Below are positions 33,747-42,259 of a stretch of DNA of 64,000 bases, one piece after another. Both the position numbers and the translations under genes were made by a program. Source of the DNA: Pseudacidovorax sp. NFM-22 (GTDB taxonomy: Bacteria; Pseudomonadota; Gammaproteobacteria; Burkholderiales; Burkholderiaceae_C); the NCBI RefSeq assembly GCF_021401245.1, contig NZ_JACBFY010000004.1, forward strand, positions 310,001 through 374,000, read 5' to 3'. How positions within the stretch are numbered: position 1 is the stretch's first letter; each line of letters starts with the position of its first letter. The notes beneath the pieces are model-generated. The model saw only the letters and a program-made list of their open reading frames with translations. It was not told where the DNA came from and ran no database searches.

Positions 33747-34853
33747 TCAGTTCCCCCAGACCTCTTGCGCGGTCTCGATCACCAGGCGCAGCTTCTGGCG
33801 CTGCGCTTCGACGGCGATGTTGTTGCCGTGCACGGTGGACGAGAAGCCGCACTGCGGTGACAGGGCCAGCTGCTCCAGCGGCGCATGCTTGGCGGCCTCG
33901 TCGATGCGGCGCTTGAGGTCGTCCTTGCTTTCCATCTCGCCGAACTTGGTGGTCACTAGGCCCAGCACCACGGTCTTGCCCTTGGGCAGGAAGCGCAGCG
34001 GACGGAAGTCGCCGGACCGGTCGTCGTCGTACTCCAGGAAGAAGGCGTCCAGGTTCATCTCGGCCAGCAGGGCCTCGGCCACGGGCTCGTAGTTGCCGGC
34101 CGCGGCGTGGGTGCTCTTGAAGTTGCCGCGGCACAGGTGCATGGCCAGCAGCATGCCTTCGGGCTTGTGCGCCACGACCTTGTTGATGAAGCCGGCATAG
34201 CGGTGCGGCAGCTCGTTGGGGTCGTCGCCGCGCTGGCGGGCGGCCTCGCGCATCTTCTCGTCGCACAGGTAGGCGAGGTTGGTGTCGTCCATCTGCACGT
34301 AGCGGCAGCCGGCGTCGTAGAGGCTCTTGAGCTCGTCGCCATAGGCCTTGGCCACGTCGTCGTAGAAGGCCGGGTCCAGCTCGGGGTAGGCCGTCTTGCT
34401 GATGCCGGCCCGGCCGCCGCGGAAGTGCAGCATGGTGGGCGAAGGGATGGTCACCTTGGGCGTGCAGCTGGCGGCCACCTGGCCCTTGAGGTATTCGAAG
34501 TCGGCGCGCTGGATGTCCTTGGCGTGGCGGACCTTGTCGATGACGCGGATCACCGGCGGGGCCAGCTCTTCGGTGCCGTCGGCCTTCTTGACCGTGACCG
34601 GGATGTCGGTCTTGACGCCGCCCAGCTGCTCCAGGAAGTCGATGTGGAAATACGTGCGGCGGAACTCGCCGTCGGTGATGCTCTTGAGGCCGACGTCCTG
34701 CTGGAACTTGACGATCTCGGCGATGGCCTTGTCCTCGACCTCGCGCAGCGCCTCGGCGCCGATCTCGCCTTTGGCCTTCTTGTCGCGGGCCTCCAGCAGG
34801 TATTGCGGGCGCAGGAAGCTGCCGACATGGTCGTAGCGGGCGGGCAGTTGCAT
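33747..34853 (-). CDS. Cobalamin-independent methionine synthase-like (MetE C-terminal) protein
   Basis: The 368-residue protein corresponds to the catalytic C-terminal half of MetE, with no N-terminal half. Candidate zinc ligands are H and C in MHLCRGNF, E in FFLEYDDDRSGDF and C in SPQCGFSS. The opening HVGSFLRPQYLLEAR and the TDGEFRRTYFHIDF segment are typical of stand-alone MetE-like and epoxyalkane-transferase relatives. It could move methyl groups to a thiol. It lies downstream of vanAB but is separated from it by a terminator and a repeat. The methyl donor and acceptor are unknown. Confidence 0.87.
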   Translation of the reverse strand: MQLPARYDHVGSFLRPQYLLEARDKKAKGEIGAEALREVEDKAIAEIVKFQQDVGLKSITDGEFRRTYFHIDFLEQLGGVKTDIPVTVKKADGTEELAPPVIRVIDKVRHAKDIQRADFEYLKGQVAASCTPKVTIPSPTMLHFRGGRAGISKTAYPELDPAFYDDVAKAYGDELKSLYDAGCRYVQMDDTNLAYLCDEKMREAARQRGDDPNELPHRYAGFINKVVAHKPEGMLLAMHLCRGNFKSTHAAAGNYEPVAEALLAEMNLDAFFLEYDDDRSGDFRPLRFLPKGKTVVLGLVTTKFGEMESKDDLKRRIDEAAKHAPLEQLALSPQCGFSSTVHGNNIAVEAQRQKLRLVIETAQEVWGN

Positions 34854-34870
34854 GGTGTCTCCTGAGAGGG

Positions 34871-34902
34871 AAAAAAAGAACGCCGCCCTGCGGAGGGCGG
34901 CG
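34871..34902 (-). terminator. Rho-independent terminator downstream of vanAB
   Basis: On the minus strand CGCCGCCCT-ccgc-AGGGCGGCG forms a 9-bp stem followed by TTCTTTTTTT. It sits between the vanB end (35087) and the MetE-like start (34853), so it stops vanAB transcripts before that gene. Confidence 0.8.
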
Positions 34903-34951
34903 TAAGGATCGTAGCCGCTGACTCTTCTGGATCAAAGGGCCGCGTAGCGGC

Positions 34952-35064
34952 CAATGCCAGTCAGTTAACCCGTTCGCCCTGAGCTTGTCGAAGGGCTTTG
35001 ATCCGCAGTGCCCTGGCTTCGACAGGCTCAGCCCGAACGGTCCGTGGTTAACTGACTGGCATTG
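34952..35064. repeat. Composite 113-bp palindromic element
   Basis: Perfect 19-bp inverted ends CAATGCCAGTCAGTTAACC (34952-34970) and GGTTAACTGACTGGCATTG (35046-35064) enclose a family A REP-like inverted pair (34971-35041: CGTTCGCCCTGAGCTTGTCG and GGCTTCGACAGGCTCAGCCC). No coding capacity is seen. The nested symmetry resembles a small non-autonomous mobile element or a bimodular REP insertion. Confidence 0.75.
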
Positions 35065-35086
35065 CGCGCAGCGGCTTGAGGGTGCC

Positions 35087-36043
35087 TCACAGATCCAGGA
35101 CAAGCAGCGGCGTCTTCGACCGCGAACAGCACGGCGTGAACTGGTCGTTGGCCGCCCGCTCGTCGTCCGTGAGGTAGCAGTCGCGGTGGTCGGGCACGCC
35201 TTCGAGCACGCGGGTGATGCAGGTGCCGCACACGCCCTGTTCGCACGAGACCATGATCTCCACGCCCTCGGCGCGCAGGGCCTGCACGATGGTCTGGTCC
35301 TTGGGGATGCGGTAGGTCTGGCCGCTGCTGGTGAGCTTGACCTCGAAGGGCTGGTCGCCGCTGGTGTCCTGCGCCGCGGCGGCAAAGTACTCCAGGTGGA
35401 TCTGCTGCGCCGGCCAGCCGTTGGCCTTGGCGGTGTTCACCACGTGGTCGATGAAGCCGCCGGGGCCGCAGACGTAGATCTGCGTGCCGGGCTCGGGCGT
35501 CTTGAGCAGCTCGGCCACGCGCAGCTTCTGCGCTTCGGGGCCGTCGTCGTGGTGCAGGTGCACCTTGTCGGCGAAGGCGCTGGCGGCGATCTCCTCGCGG
35601 AAGGCGGTGCGGGCGGGCGAACGGGTGCAGTAGTGCATCTCGAAGTCCGCGCCCCAGGTGGCCAGGCGCTGCGCCATGCACAGGATGGGCGTGACGCCGA
35701 TGCCGCCGGCCAGCAGCAGGCTGCGCGGCGCATCGTGCAGCGCGAAGTGGTTGCGCGGCGCGCTGATGGTGAGCACGTCGCCTTCCTTGACCAGGTCGTG
35801 CACCGCGGCCGAGCCGCCGCGCGAGGTGGGCTCGCGCAGCACCGCGATGCGGTAGCGGTGGCGCTCGGCCGCGCTGTTGCACAGCGAATACTGGCGCACC
35901 AGCCCGTTGGGCAGGTTGACGTCGATGTGCGAGCCGGCGCCGAAGCCCGGCAGCGGGCGCCCGTCGGCGCTCACCAGTTCGAGCGAGACGATGCCTTCGG
36001 CCTCCTGCGACTTGCGCTGGACGCGGACCTGCAACGACGTCAT
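35087..36043 (-). CDS. vanB: Vanillate O-demethylase reductase subunit
   Basis: The 318-residue protein has a ferredoxin-reductase FMN/NAD domain (about 1-220; RQYSLCNSAAERHRYRIAV, LLLAGGIGVTPILCMAQRL, YVCGPGGFIDHV) and a C-terminal plant-type 2Fe-2S domain with CEQGVCGTC and a later Cys near CCSR. This order is that of phthalate-dioxygenase-reductase/VanB proteins. The ATG at 36043 overlaps the vanA stop by 4 bp. It passes electrons from NADH to the Rieske oxygenase VanA. Another aryl-methyl-ether oxygenase is possible, but the VanA match makes vanillate most likely. Confidence 0.9.
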   Translation of the reverse strand: MTSLQVRVQRKSQEAEGIVSLELVSADGRPLPGFGAGSHIDVNLPNGLVRQYSLCNSAAERHRYRIAVLREPTSRGGSAAVHDLVKEGDVLTISAPRNHFALHDAPRSLLLAGGIGVTPILCMAQRLATWGADFEMHYCTRSPARTAFREEIAASAFADKVHLHHDDGPEAQKLRVAELLKTPEPGTQIYVCGPGGFIDHVVNTAKANGWPAQQIHLEYFAAAAQDTSGDQPFEVKLTSSGQTYRIPKDQTIVQALRAEGVEIMVSCEQGVCGTCITRVLEGVPDHRDCYLTDDERAANDQFTPCCSRSKTPLLVLDL

Positions 36044-37092
36044 GCAGCCACCGCCTCGCCGGCCGGTGCACGCTCGGCCGCCAGCAGGCGGTCGATGATG
36101 CGGCGCGACTGCACGCCGCCGGCATCGATGTTGAGCATCAGCAGGCGCCGTGCCGGATGGGCCAGCAGCGAGCGCTGCTGGGCTTCGAGCATCTCGGTGT
36201 CCTCGGCGAAGACCTTGCCCTGGTTCTCGCGGATCTGGGCCGTGAGGGCCTCGTCCTTGACGTTGAAGTTGCGCGCCATGCCCCAGAAGTACCAGTGCGA
36301 GGTCTCGGTCTCGGGCGTGATGAAGTCCACCACGACGCTGTAGACCTTCTTGTCGGCCGGCGCGTGGTAGCCCCCGTGGCCGGCCAGGGCCACGCCCACT
36401 TCGATCATCACGTGGCTGGGCGGCGTGAAGCGGCAGACCTGCCAGCGGTCCACCGGCTGGTCGTCCGGCAGGCCGTTGCCGCGCAGGTTGGCCTGCCAGA
36501 AGGGCGGGGCCATCACGTTGTCCATGAAGCGGCTGGTGACCACCTGCTCGCCCTCGGTCTTGGTGGTGACCGGCGTCTCGTCGATCTCCTTCTGGCCGAT
36601 GCTGGTGCTGTGCACGTAGGTCTCGTGCGTCAGGTCCATCAGGTTGTCGATCATGAGCCGGTAGTCGGCCTGGATGTGATACAGCCCGCCGCCGTAGGCC
36701 CAGTCCGGGTTCTGCGCCCATTCCAGGTGATGGATCTTGGCCGGGTCGGCCTGCGCCTGGTCGCCGGGCCACACCCAGATGAAGCCGTAGCGCTCTTCCA
36801 CCGCAAAGCGCTTGATGCAGGGAAAGCCGCCGACGCGCTGGCCGGGCATGGAGATGGTCTTGCCCTCCTCGCCCATCACCAGGCCGTGGTAGCCGCAGAC
36901 CAGCTTGCCTTCGCACACCTGGCCCAGCGACAGCGGGGCGCCGCGGTGCGGGCAGAAGTCTTCGAGGGCGACCACGCGGCCACCTTCGCCGCGGTAGAAG
37001 ACGATGCGCTCGCCGCAGATGGTGCGGCCAAGCGGCTTGTGGGCGATCTCATCGGGGGTACAGGCCACGTACCAGGCGTTCTTGGGAAACAT
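36040..37092 (-). CDS. vanA: Vanillate O-demethylase oxygenase subunit
   Basis: The 350-residue Rieske oxygenase begins MFPKNAWYVACTPDEI, as VanA proteins do. Rieske ligands are C47/H49 (CPHRG) and C66/H69 (CGYHG); the mononuclear-iron site includes NLMDLTHETYVH. It removes the methyl group of vanillate as formaldehyde to give protocatechuate. It is directly followed by vanB with a 4-bp overlap and is divergent from a VanR-type GntR gene. Two TGTATACA palindromes lie in the shared promoter region. Confidence 0.93.
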   Translation of the reverse strand: MFPKNAWYVACTPDEIAHKPLGRTICGERIVFYRGEGGRVVALEDFCPHRGAPLSLGQVCEGKLVCGYHGLVMGEEGKTISMPGQRVGGFPCIKRFAVEERYGFIWVWPGDQAQADPAKIHHLEWAQNPDWAYGGGLYHIQADYRLMIDNLMDLTHETYVHSTSIGQKEIDETPVTTKTEGEQVVTSRFMDNVMAPPFWQANLRGNGLPDDQPVDRWQVCRFTPPSHVMIEVGVALAGHGGYHAPADKKVYSVVVDFITPETETSHWYFWGMARNFNVKDEALTAQIRENQGKVFAEDTEMLEAQQRSLLAHPARRLLMLNIDAGGVQSRRIIDRLLAAERAPAGEAVAA

Positions 37093-37150
37093 CGGGGGTC
37101 CTCGGGAATCGGCTTGGGAATGGCGCGATTATGGAAAGCGGGATGGTCGA

Positions 37151-37158
37151 TGTATACA
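37151..37158. promoter_or_regulatory. VanR-type operator, distal copy
   Basis: TGTATACA inside ATGTATACAGA is a perfect 8-bp palindrome located 58 bp before the vanA start. The same 11-nt sequence recurs at 37225-37235. GntR/FCD regulators such as VanR bind sites with TGTATACA-like symmetry. Confidence 0.65.
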
Positions 37159-37225
37159 GAACACTCCTTCAAATCGACCAAAACCTAGGGAAAACCACGA
37201 AATAGTGCTTTGATCTTTGTCGCAA

Positions 37226-37233
37226 TGTATACA
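37226..37233. promoter_or_regulatory. VanR-type operator, proximal copy
   Basis: The second TGTATACA copy lies 16 bp before the vanR start and 75 bp (about seven helical turns) from the first. The two together suggest cooperative or looping repression of both vanA and vanR. Confidence 0.65.
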
Positions 37234-37249
37234 GATAGACTCGGCCACC

Positions 37250-38020
37250 ATGCACGACGCTGCCCTTTCCAACCCTGCTGACGCCGGCGCCTCCCAGGCG
37301 GTGCGGGCCCAGTTGCGGCTGCGGGAAATGATCCTGGCGGGCGAACTGCCGCCCGGCGAGCGCGTGGGCGAGGTGGCCATCGTCGAGAAGCTGGGCATCT
37401 CCCGCACGCCCATCCGCACGGCACTGGTTCGGCTGGAGCAGGAAGGTCTGTTGCAGGCGCTGCCGCACGGCGGCTTTGCGGTGCGTTCCTTCTCCGAGCG
37501 CGAGGTGTCCGACGCCATCGAACTGCGCGGCACGCTCGAAGGCCTGATGGCCCGGCTGGCCGCCGAGCGCGGCGCGGCGTCTGCGCTGCTGGCCCAGGCC
37601 GACGAGAGCCTGGCCGACATCGACGCCGTGCTGGCCCGGCCGCGCCTGGACGACGCCGACTTCCTGCGCTACGTGGAGGCCAACCGGCGCTTCCACCGCC
37701 TGCTGGGCCAGATGGCCGACAGCAGCGTTCTGCAGCGCGAGCTGGACCGCGTGGTGCAGATGCCCTTCGCCTCGCCCTCGGGCTTCGTGGTGGTGCAGGC
37801 CAACTCGCCCCAGGCGCGCGACATGTTCATCGTGGCGCAGGACCACCACCGCGCCATCCTCGAAGCCATCCGCCACCGCGAAGGGGCGCGCGCCGAGGCG
37901 CTGGTGCGCGAACACGCACGCATCGCCCAGCGCAACCTGCGCGAGGCCATGCGCGACCGTGAGGGCCAGCGCCTGCCGGGCGTGGGCCTGATCCGGCCCG
38001 ATGCGTCGCGGGCGGCCTGA
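37250..38020 (+). CDS. vanR: GntR-family regulator, VanR-like
   Basis: The 256-residue protein has a winged helix-turn-helix (about 10-80; LRLREMILAGELPPGERVGEVAIVEKLGISRTPIRTALVRLEQEGLLQALPHGGFAV) and an FCD ligand domain. The ATG at 37250 is the start that avoids the operator at 37226-37233. It is divergent from vanA, as VanR is in many proteobacteria, and presumably represses vanAB until vanillate binds. A full ABC importer operon follows on the same strand and may share the control. Confidence 0.88.
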   Translation: MHDAALSNPADAGASQAVRAQLRLREMILAGELPPGERVGEVAIVEKLGISRTPIRTALVRLEQEGLLQALPHGGFAVRSFSEREVSDAIELRGTLEGLMARLAAERGAASALLAQADESLADIDAVLARPRLDDADFLRYVEANRRFHRLLGQMADSSVLQRELDRVVQMPFASPSGFVVVQANSPQARDMFIVAQDHHRAILEAIRHREGARAEALVREHARIAQRNLREAMRDREGQRLPGVGLIRPDASRAA

Positions 38021-38201
38021 GAAGGTGTCGTCTCGGTGTCTGCCCCCAAACCATCGCCCGCTGTGCGGTTCACAATCGCCGGCTCGACCGGCGCAGGCCC
38101 TGCGCCGAGCGCTTTCCGCGACGTGCCGCGACGTCCCTTCATGGGGCCCGCCGCGCCCGTCCTCCTCCCTTTCTGCTTCTTCTGACCCACGGAGACTTCC
38201 C

Positions 38202-39368
38202 ATGCAAAAGCGATTGTTCGTCCAGGCCACGCTCGCGGCCGCGGCCCTGGCCAGCGCCCCGGCCTGGGCGCAGGGCGCGCCCTTCAAGATCGGCCTGATC
38301 CTGCCGATGACCGGCCAGCAGGCCTCCACCGGCCGGCAGGTCGAAGCCGCCGCGCGCCTGTACATGGCGCAGAACGGCGACACCGTGGCCGGCCGCAAGA
38401 TCGAGCTGATCGTCAAGGACGACACCGGCCTGCCGGATGTGAGCAAGCGCCTGGCGCAGGAGCTGGTGGTCAACGAGAAGGTTAACGTGCTGGCCGGCTT
38501 CGGCCTCACGCCGCTGGCCCTGGCCGTGGCCCCCATCGCCACGCAGAGCAAGACGCCGCAGGTGGTCATGGCTGCCGCCACGTCGAGCATCACCGAGGCC
38601 TCGCCCTTCATCGTGCGCTCCAGCTTCACGCTGCCGCAGGTGTCGGTGGCCATGGGCGACTGGGCCCCCAAGAACGGCATCAAGAGCGTGGTTTCGCTGG
38701 TCAGCGACTACGGCCCGGGCAACGACGCCGAGAAGTACTTCACCGAGCGCTTCCAGCTCAACGGCGGCAAGGTCATCGAGAAGCTGCGCGTGCCGCTGCG
38801 CAACCCCGACTTCGCGCCTTTCCTGCAGAAGGTGCGCGATGCCAAGCCCGACGCGCTTTTCGTCTTCGTGCCCTCGGGCGCGGGCGCGGCGGTGATGAAG
38901 CAGTTCCTGGAGCGCGGCATGGACAAGGCCGGTATCAAGCTGATCGCCACCGGCGACGTGACGGACGACGACCAACTGGCCGACATGGGCGACGGCGCCC
39001 TGGGCGTGGTCACCTCGCACCACTACTCGGCGGCGCACCCGTCGGCGCTGAACAAGAAGTTCGTCGAGGCCTTCGAGAAGGCCAACAAGGGCATGCGCCC
39101 CAACTTCATGGCCGTGGGCGGCTATGACGGCATGCGCGTGATCTACGAAGCGCTCAAGGCCACCGGCGGCAAGGGCGACGGCCCGGCGCTGCTGGACAAG
39201 ATGAAGGGCCAGATCTTCGAAAGCCCGCGCGGCCAGGTGCTGATCGACGCCCAGACCCGCGACATCGTGCAGGACGTGTACCTGCGCAAGGTCGAGAAGA
39301 AGGATGGGTCGCTCTACAACGTGGAGTTCGACGTGATCAAGGCCGTCAAGGACCCGGCGAAGAAGTAA
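38202..39368 (+). CDS. Branched-chain-type ABC transporter substrate-binding protein
   Basis: The 388-residue protein has a signal peptide (about 1-24, ending AWAQ) and a type I periplasmic binding domain of the LivJ class (FKIGLILPMTGQQASTGRQVEAAARLYM, VDD-type LIVKDDTGLPDVSKRLAQELV). A GGAGA ribosome-binding site precedes the ATG at 38202. Two permease and two ATPase genes follow. Members of this class next to vanillate genes usually bind aromatic acids rather than amino acids; that assignment is inferred from context. Confidence 0.92.
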   Translation: MQKRLFVQATLAAAALASAPAWAQGAPFKIGLILPMTGQQASTGRQVEAAARLYMAQNGDTVAGRKIELIVKDDTGLPDVSKRLAQELVVNEKVNVLAGFGLTPLALAVAPIATQSKTPQVVMAAATSSITEASPFIVRSSFTLPQVSVAMGDWAPKNGIKSVVSLVSDYGPGNDAEKYFTERFQLNGGKVIEKLRVPLRNPDFAPFLQKVRDAKPDALFVFVPSGAGAAVMKQFLERGMDKAGIKLIATGDVTDDDQLADMGDGALGVVTSHHYSAAHPSALNKKFVEAFEKANKGMRPNFMAVGGYDGMRVIYEALKATGGKGDGPALLDKMKGQIFESPRGQVLIDAQTRDIVQDVYLRKVEKKDGSLYNVEFDVIKAVKDPAKK

Positions 39369-39375
39369 ATCGCCC

Positions 39376-39464
39376 CCAGGCTGCGCGGCCCTGAGGGCCG
39401 CTGCGCCAGCCCCTTCGCGGGGGCGCATCCGTAGGCCGGCAACGCCGGTCCCACGGCCTCTTCT
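39376..39464. repeat. GC-rich hairpin repeat between binding protein and first permease
   Basis: The gap holds CGCGGCCCTGAGGGCCGCTGCG and GGCCGGCAACGCCGG hairpins plus a GGGGGCGCATCCG segment, similar in plan to family C repeats but diverged. It splits the ABC transporter operon and may tune the relative expression of its genes. Confidence 0.5.
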
Positions 39465-39487
39465 ATTTCTCTCTCGATGCGGCGCCC

Positions 39488-40360
39488 ATGCTGACTATCC
39501 TGTTCGACGGCATTGCCTACGGCATGCTGCTATTCGTGCTCGCCGTGGGGCTGGCCGTGACGCTGGGGCTGATGAACTTCATCAACCTCGCGCACGGCGC
39601 CTTCGCCATGGCGGGCGGCTACATCACGGTCTATGCGATGCAGAAGCTGGGGCTTCCCTTTCTGCTGTGCCTGCCGCTGGCCTTCGTGTTGACGGCGCTG
39701 ATCGGCGCCCTGCTGGAGCGCACGCTCTACCGGCCGATGTACGGCAAGCCGCACCTGGACCAGGTGCTGTTCTCCATCGGCCTGGCCTTCATGGCGGTCG
39801 CGGGCCTGGACTACTTCGTGGGCTCCTCGCAGCAGAACCTGCAGCTGCCCGAGTGGCTGCGCGGCCGCACCGAGATCGGCGATGGCGCGATGCTGCTGGG
39901 CATGGGCCACTACCGCCTCTTCATCATCGCGGTGTGCGCGGTGCTGGCGGTGGTGCTGCAGCTGGTGCTCACGCGCACCCGCTTCGGCAGCCGGCTGCGT
40001 GCGGCGGTGGACGACCCCACCGTGGCCGCGGGCCTGGGCATCAACGTGAACCAGGTCTTCCTGGCCACCTTCGCAGTGGGCTCGGGCCTGGCGGGCCTGG
40101 GCGGCGCACTGGGCGCCGAGGTGCTGGGCATGGACCCGACCTTCCCGCTCAAGTACATGATCTATTTCCTGATCGTGGTGGCGGTGGGCGGCACCTCGTC
40201 CATCACCGGCCCGCTGGCGGCGGCCCTGCTGCTGGGCATTGCCGACGTGGGCGGCAAGTACTTCATTCCCAAGATGGGCGCCTTCACGGTGTACCTGCTG
40301 ATGATCCTGATCCTGATGTGGCGCCCGCAAGGCCTCTTCACCCGTAAGGGAGGGAAATGA
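39488..40360 (+). CDS. Branched-chain-type ABC transporter permease (LivH-like)
   Basis: The 290-residue membrane protein has about eight helices and the LivH pattern: LTILFDGIAYGMLLFVLAVGLAVTLGLMNFINLAHGAFAMAGGYI at the N terminus and a conserved coupling region TRFGSRLRAAVDDPTVAAGLGINVNQVF near 165-190. It follows the binding protein after a 119-bp repeat-containing gap and precedes the LivM-like permease. It forms one half of the inner-membrane channel. Confidence 0.93.
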   Translation: MLTILFDGIAYGMLLFVLAVGLAVTLGLMNFINLAHGAFAMAGGYITVYAMQKLGLPFLLCLPLAFVLTALIGALLERTLYRPMYGKPHLDQVLFSIGLAFMAVAGLDYFVGSSQQNLQLPEWLRGRTEIGDGAMLLGMGHYRLFIIAVCAVLAVVLQLVLTRTRFGSRLRAAVDDPTVAAGLGINVNQVFLATFAVGSGLAGLGGALGAEVLGMDPTFPLKYMIYFLIVVAVGGTSSITGPLAAALLLGIADVGGKYFIPKMGAFTVYLLMILILMWRPQGLFTRKGGK

Positions 40361-40397
40361 TGCCCACCCCCGTTTCTTGCTCACTGCGTGTAGCCGA

Positions 40398-40478
40398 ATC
40401 CCCCCTCGCAGGGGGCGCACCCGGTCGCCCGGCCAAGCCGGTTCGACGGGTGCACTGGCATGGCCTGCTCCGCGGCCT
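40398..40478. repeat. Intergenic repeat, family C (copy 2)
   Basis: CCCCCTCGCAGGGGGCGCAC ... GGTTCGACGGGTGCACTGGC ... TGGCCTGCTCCGCGGCC matches the 7291-7415 element. It lies between the two permease genes of one operon, with the next gene's ribosome-binding site (AAAGGAG) only 6 bp beyond its end. Confidence 0.65.
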
Positions 40479-40496
40479 CTCGAAAGGAGTCGCAGC

Positions 40497-41483
40497 ATGA
40501 TCACCAAAGGAAGCAACAACGACTGGCGCGCCCCGCTGCTCGGCCAGGCCCGCTGGCGCTGGTGGGAGTTCCTGCTCTGGGCGCTGGCCTTCGCCGCGCC
40601 GCTGGTGCTGCCGCAGCATGCGCTGATGGTCAACGAGATCGCCATCGTGGCGCTGTTCGCCATGTCGCTGGACCTGGTGCTGGGCTACACCGGCATCGTC
40701 TCGCTGGGCCATGCGGCCTTCTTTGGCTTCGGTGCCTATGCGGCGGCGCTGTTCGCCAAGCTGGTGATGCCCGACCCGACCGTGGGCCTGGTCGTCGCCA
40801 CGGTGCTGGCCGCGGTGCTGGGCCTGGCCGCCAGCGTGACCATCCTGCGCGGCAGCGACCTCACGCGGCTGATGGTGACGCTGGGCACGGCCCTGCTGCT
40901 GCTGGAGTTGGCCAACAAACTCGACTGGCTGACCGGCGGCGCCGACGGCCTGCAGGGCGTGGTCATGGGCCCGGTGCTGGGCCTGTTCGACTTCGACCTC
41001 TACGGCCGCGTGGCGGCCTGGTATTCGCTCGCGGTGGCGCTGGTGCTCTTCCTGCTGATGCGGCGCCTCGTGCATTCGCCCTTCGGCGCCACGCTGATGG
41101 CCATCCGCGACAACCGGCTGCGGGCCATGGCCATCGGCATTCCGGTCACCTCGCGCATGTCGGTGATCTACACCATCGCCGCGGCCGTCGCCGGCGCCGC
41201 GGGCGCGCTGCTGGCGCAGACCACCGGCTTCGCCTCGCTGGACGTGCTGGCCTTCGACCGCTCGGCCGACGTGCTGCTGATGCTGGTCATCGGCGGTGTG
41301 GGCTGGCTCTATGGCGGCGTGGCGGGCGCCATCGTCTTCAAGCTGCTGCAGGACACGCTCTCCAGCGTCACGCCGCAGTACTGGATGTTCTGGATCGGCC
41401 TGCTGCTGGTGCTGCTGATGCTGGTGGGGCGCGAGCGCCTGCTGCGTCCACGGACCTGGTTCCGCAAGGGAGGTGCGGCATGA
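40497..41483 (+). CDS. Branched-chain-type ABC transporter permease (LivM-like)
   Basis: The 328-residue membrane protein has about ten helices and LivM signatures: NEIAIVALFAMSLDLVLGYTGIVSLGHAAFFGFGAYAAAL near 45-85 and FGATLMAIRDNRLRAMAIGIP near 200. An AAAGGAG ribosome-binding site supports the ATG at 40497. Its end overlaps the first ATPase gene by 4 bp. It is separated from the LivH-like gene by a repeat element but is clearly the same transporter. Confidence 0.93.
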   Translation: MITKGSNNDWRAPLLGQARWRWWEFLLWALAFAAPLVLPQHALMVNEIAIVALFAMSLDLVLGYTGIVSLGHAAFFGFGAYAAALFAKLVMPDPTVGLVVATVLAAVLGLAASVTILRGSDLTRLMVTLGTALLLLELANKLDWLTGGADGLQGVVMGPVLGLFDFDLYGRVAAWYSLAVALVLFLLMRRLVHSPFGATLMAIRDNRLRAMAIGIPVTSRMSVIYTIAAAVAGAAGALLAQTTGFASLDVLAFDRSADVLLMLVIGGVGWLYGGVAGAIVFKLLQDTLSSVTPQYWMFWIGLLLVLLMLVGRERLLRPRTWFRKGGAA

Positions 41484-42259
41484 CGGCCACCTCTCCCGGC
41501 ACTCCCGAGATCGTGCTCGAGGCCGAGTCGCTCGTGATGCGCTTCGGCGGCATCACCGCCACCGACCATGTGTCGATGCGCCTGGCCAAGGGCGCGCGCC
41601 ATGCGCTCATCGGCCCCAATGGGGCCGGCAAGACCACGCTCATCAACCAGCTCACCGGCGTGCTCACGCCCAGCGAAGGGCGCATCCGGCTGCTGGGCGA
41701 GGACATCACCCGCCTGGCGCCGCACCGGCGCGTGACGCGCGGATTGGTGCGCACCTTCCAGATCAACCAGCTCTTCGACAGCATGACGCCGCTGCAGACG
41801 CTGGCCCTCGTGGTGGCGCAGCACCGGGGGCAGGGCGCCCGCTGGTGGCAGCCGCTGGGCCGCGATGCGGCGGTGGCCGAGCGTGCCGGCGAGCTGCTGA
41901 CCCAGTTCCACCTGGCCGATGTGGCGCACACGGAAGTGCGTCACCTGGCCTACGGCAAGCGTCGACTGCTGGAGATCGCCATCGCCCTGGCCTGCGAGCC
42001 GCGCGTGCTGCTGCTGGACGAGCCGGTGGCCGGCGTGCCTGCCGGCGAGCGCGAGGAACTGCTGCAGACCGTGGCCGCGCTGCCGGCCGATGTCTCCGTC
42101 CTGCTGATCGAACACGACATGGATCTCGTCTTCAGCTTTGCCAAACGCATGACCGTGCTGGTCAACGGCGCCCTGCTCACCGAGGGCACGCCCGAGGAGA
42201 TCGCAGCCGACCCGCGGGTGCGCGAGGTCTACCTGGGCCAGACGGAGGTGCACGCATGA
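41480..42259 (+). CDS. Branched-chain-type ABC transporter ATP-binding protein (LivG-like)
   Basis: The 259-residue ATPase has the Walker A GPNGAGKTT near 44-52, a signature region LAYGKRRLLEIAIAL (the usual LSxGQ is degenerate as LAYGK, which is normal for LivG), Walker B VLLLDEPVAGV and the switch histidine in LIEHDMD. It starts at 41480, overlapping the permease stop by 4 bp, and overlaps the next ATPase by 4 bp, so the three genes are translationally coupled. Confidence 0.94.
   Translation: MTATSPGTPEIVLEAESLVMRFGGITATDHVSMRLAKGARHALIGPNGAGKTTLINQLTGVLTPSEGRIRLLGEDITRLAPHRRVTRGLVRTFQINQLFDSMTPLQTLALVVAQHRGQGARWWQPLGRDAAVAERAGELLTQFHLADVAHTEVRHLAYGKRRLLEIAIALACEPRVLLLDEPVAGVPAGEREELLQTVAALPADVSVLLIEHDMDLVFSFAKRMTVLVNGALLTEGTPEEIAADPRVREVYLGQTEVHA

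Noticed and set aside
33747-34853. A truncated metE pseudogene
   Set aside because: The single-domain form is a known stand-alone type with all apparent zinc ligands and an intact start and stop.
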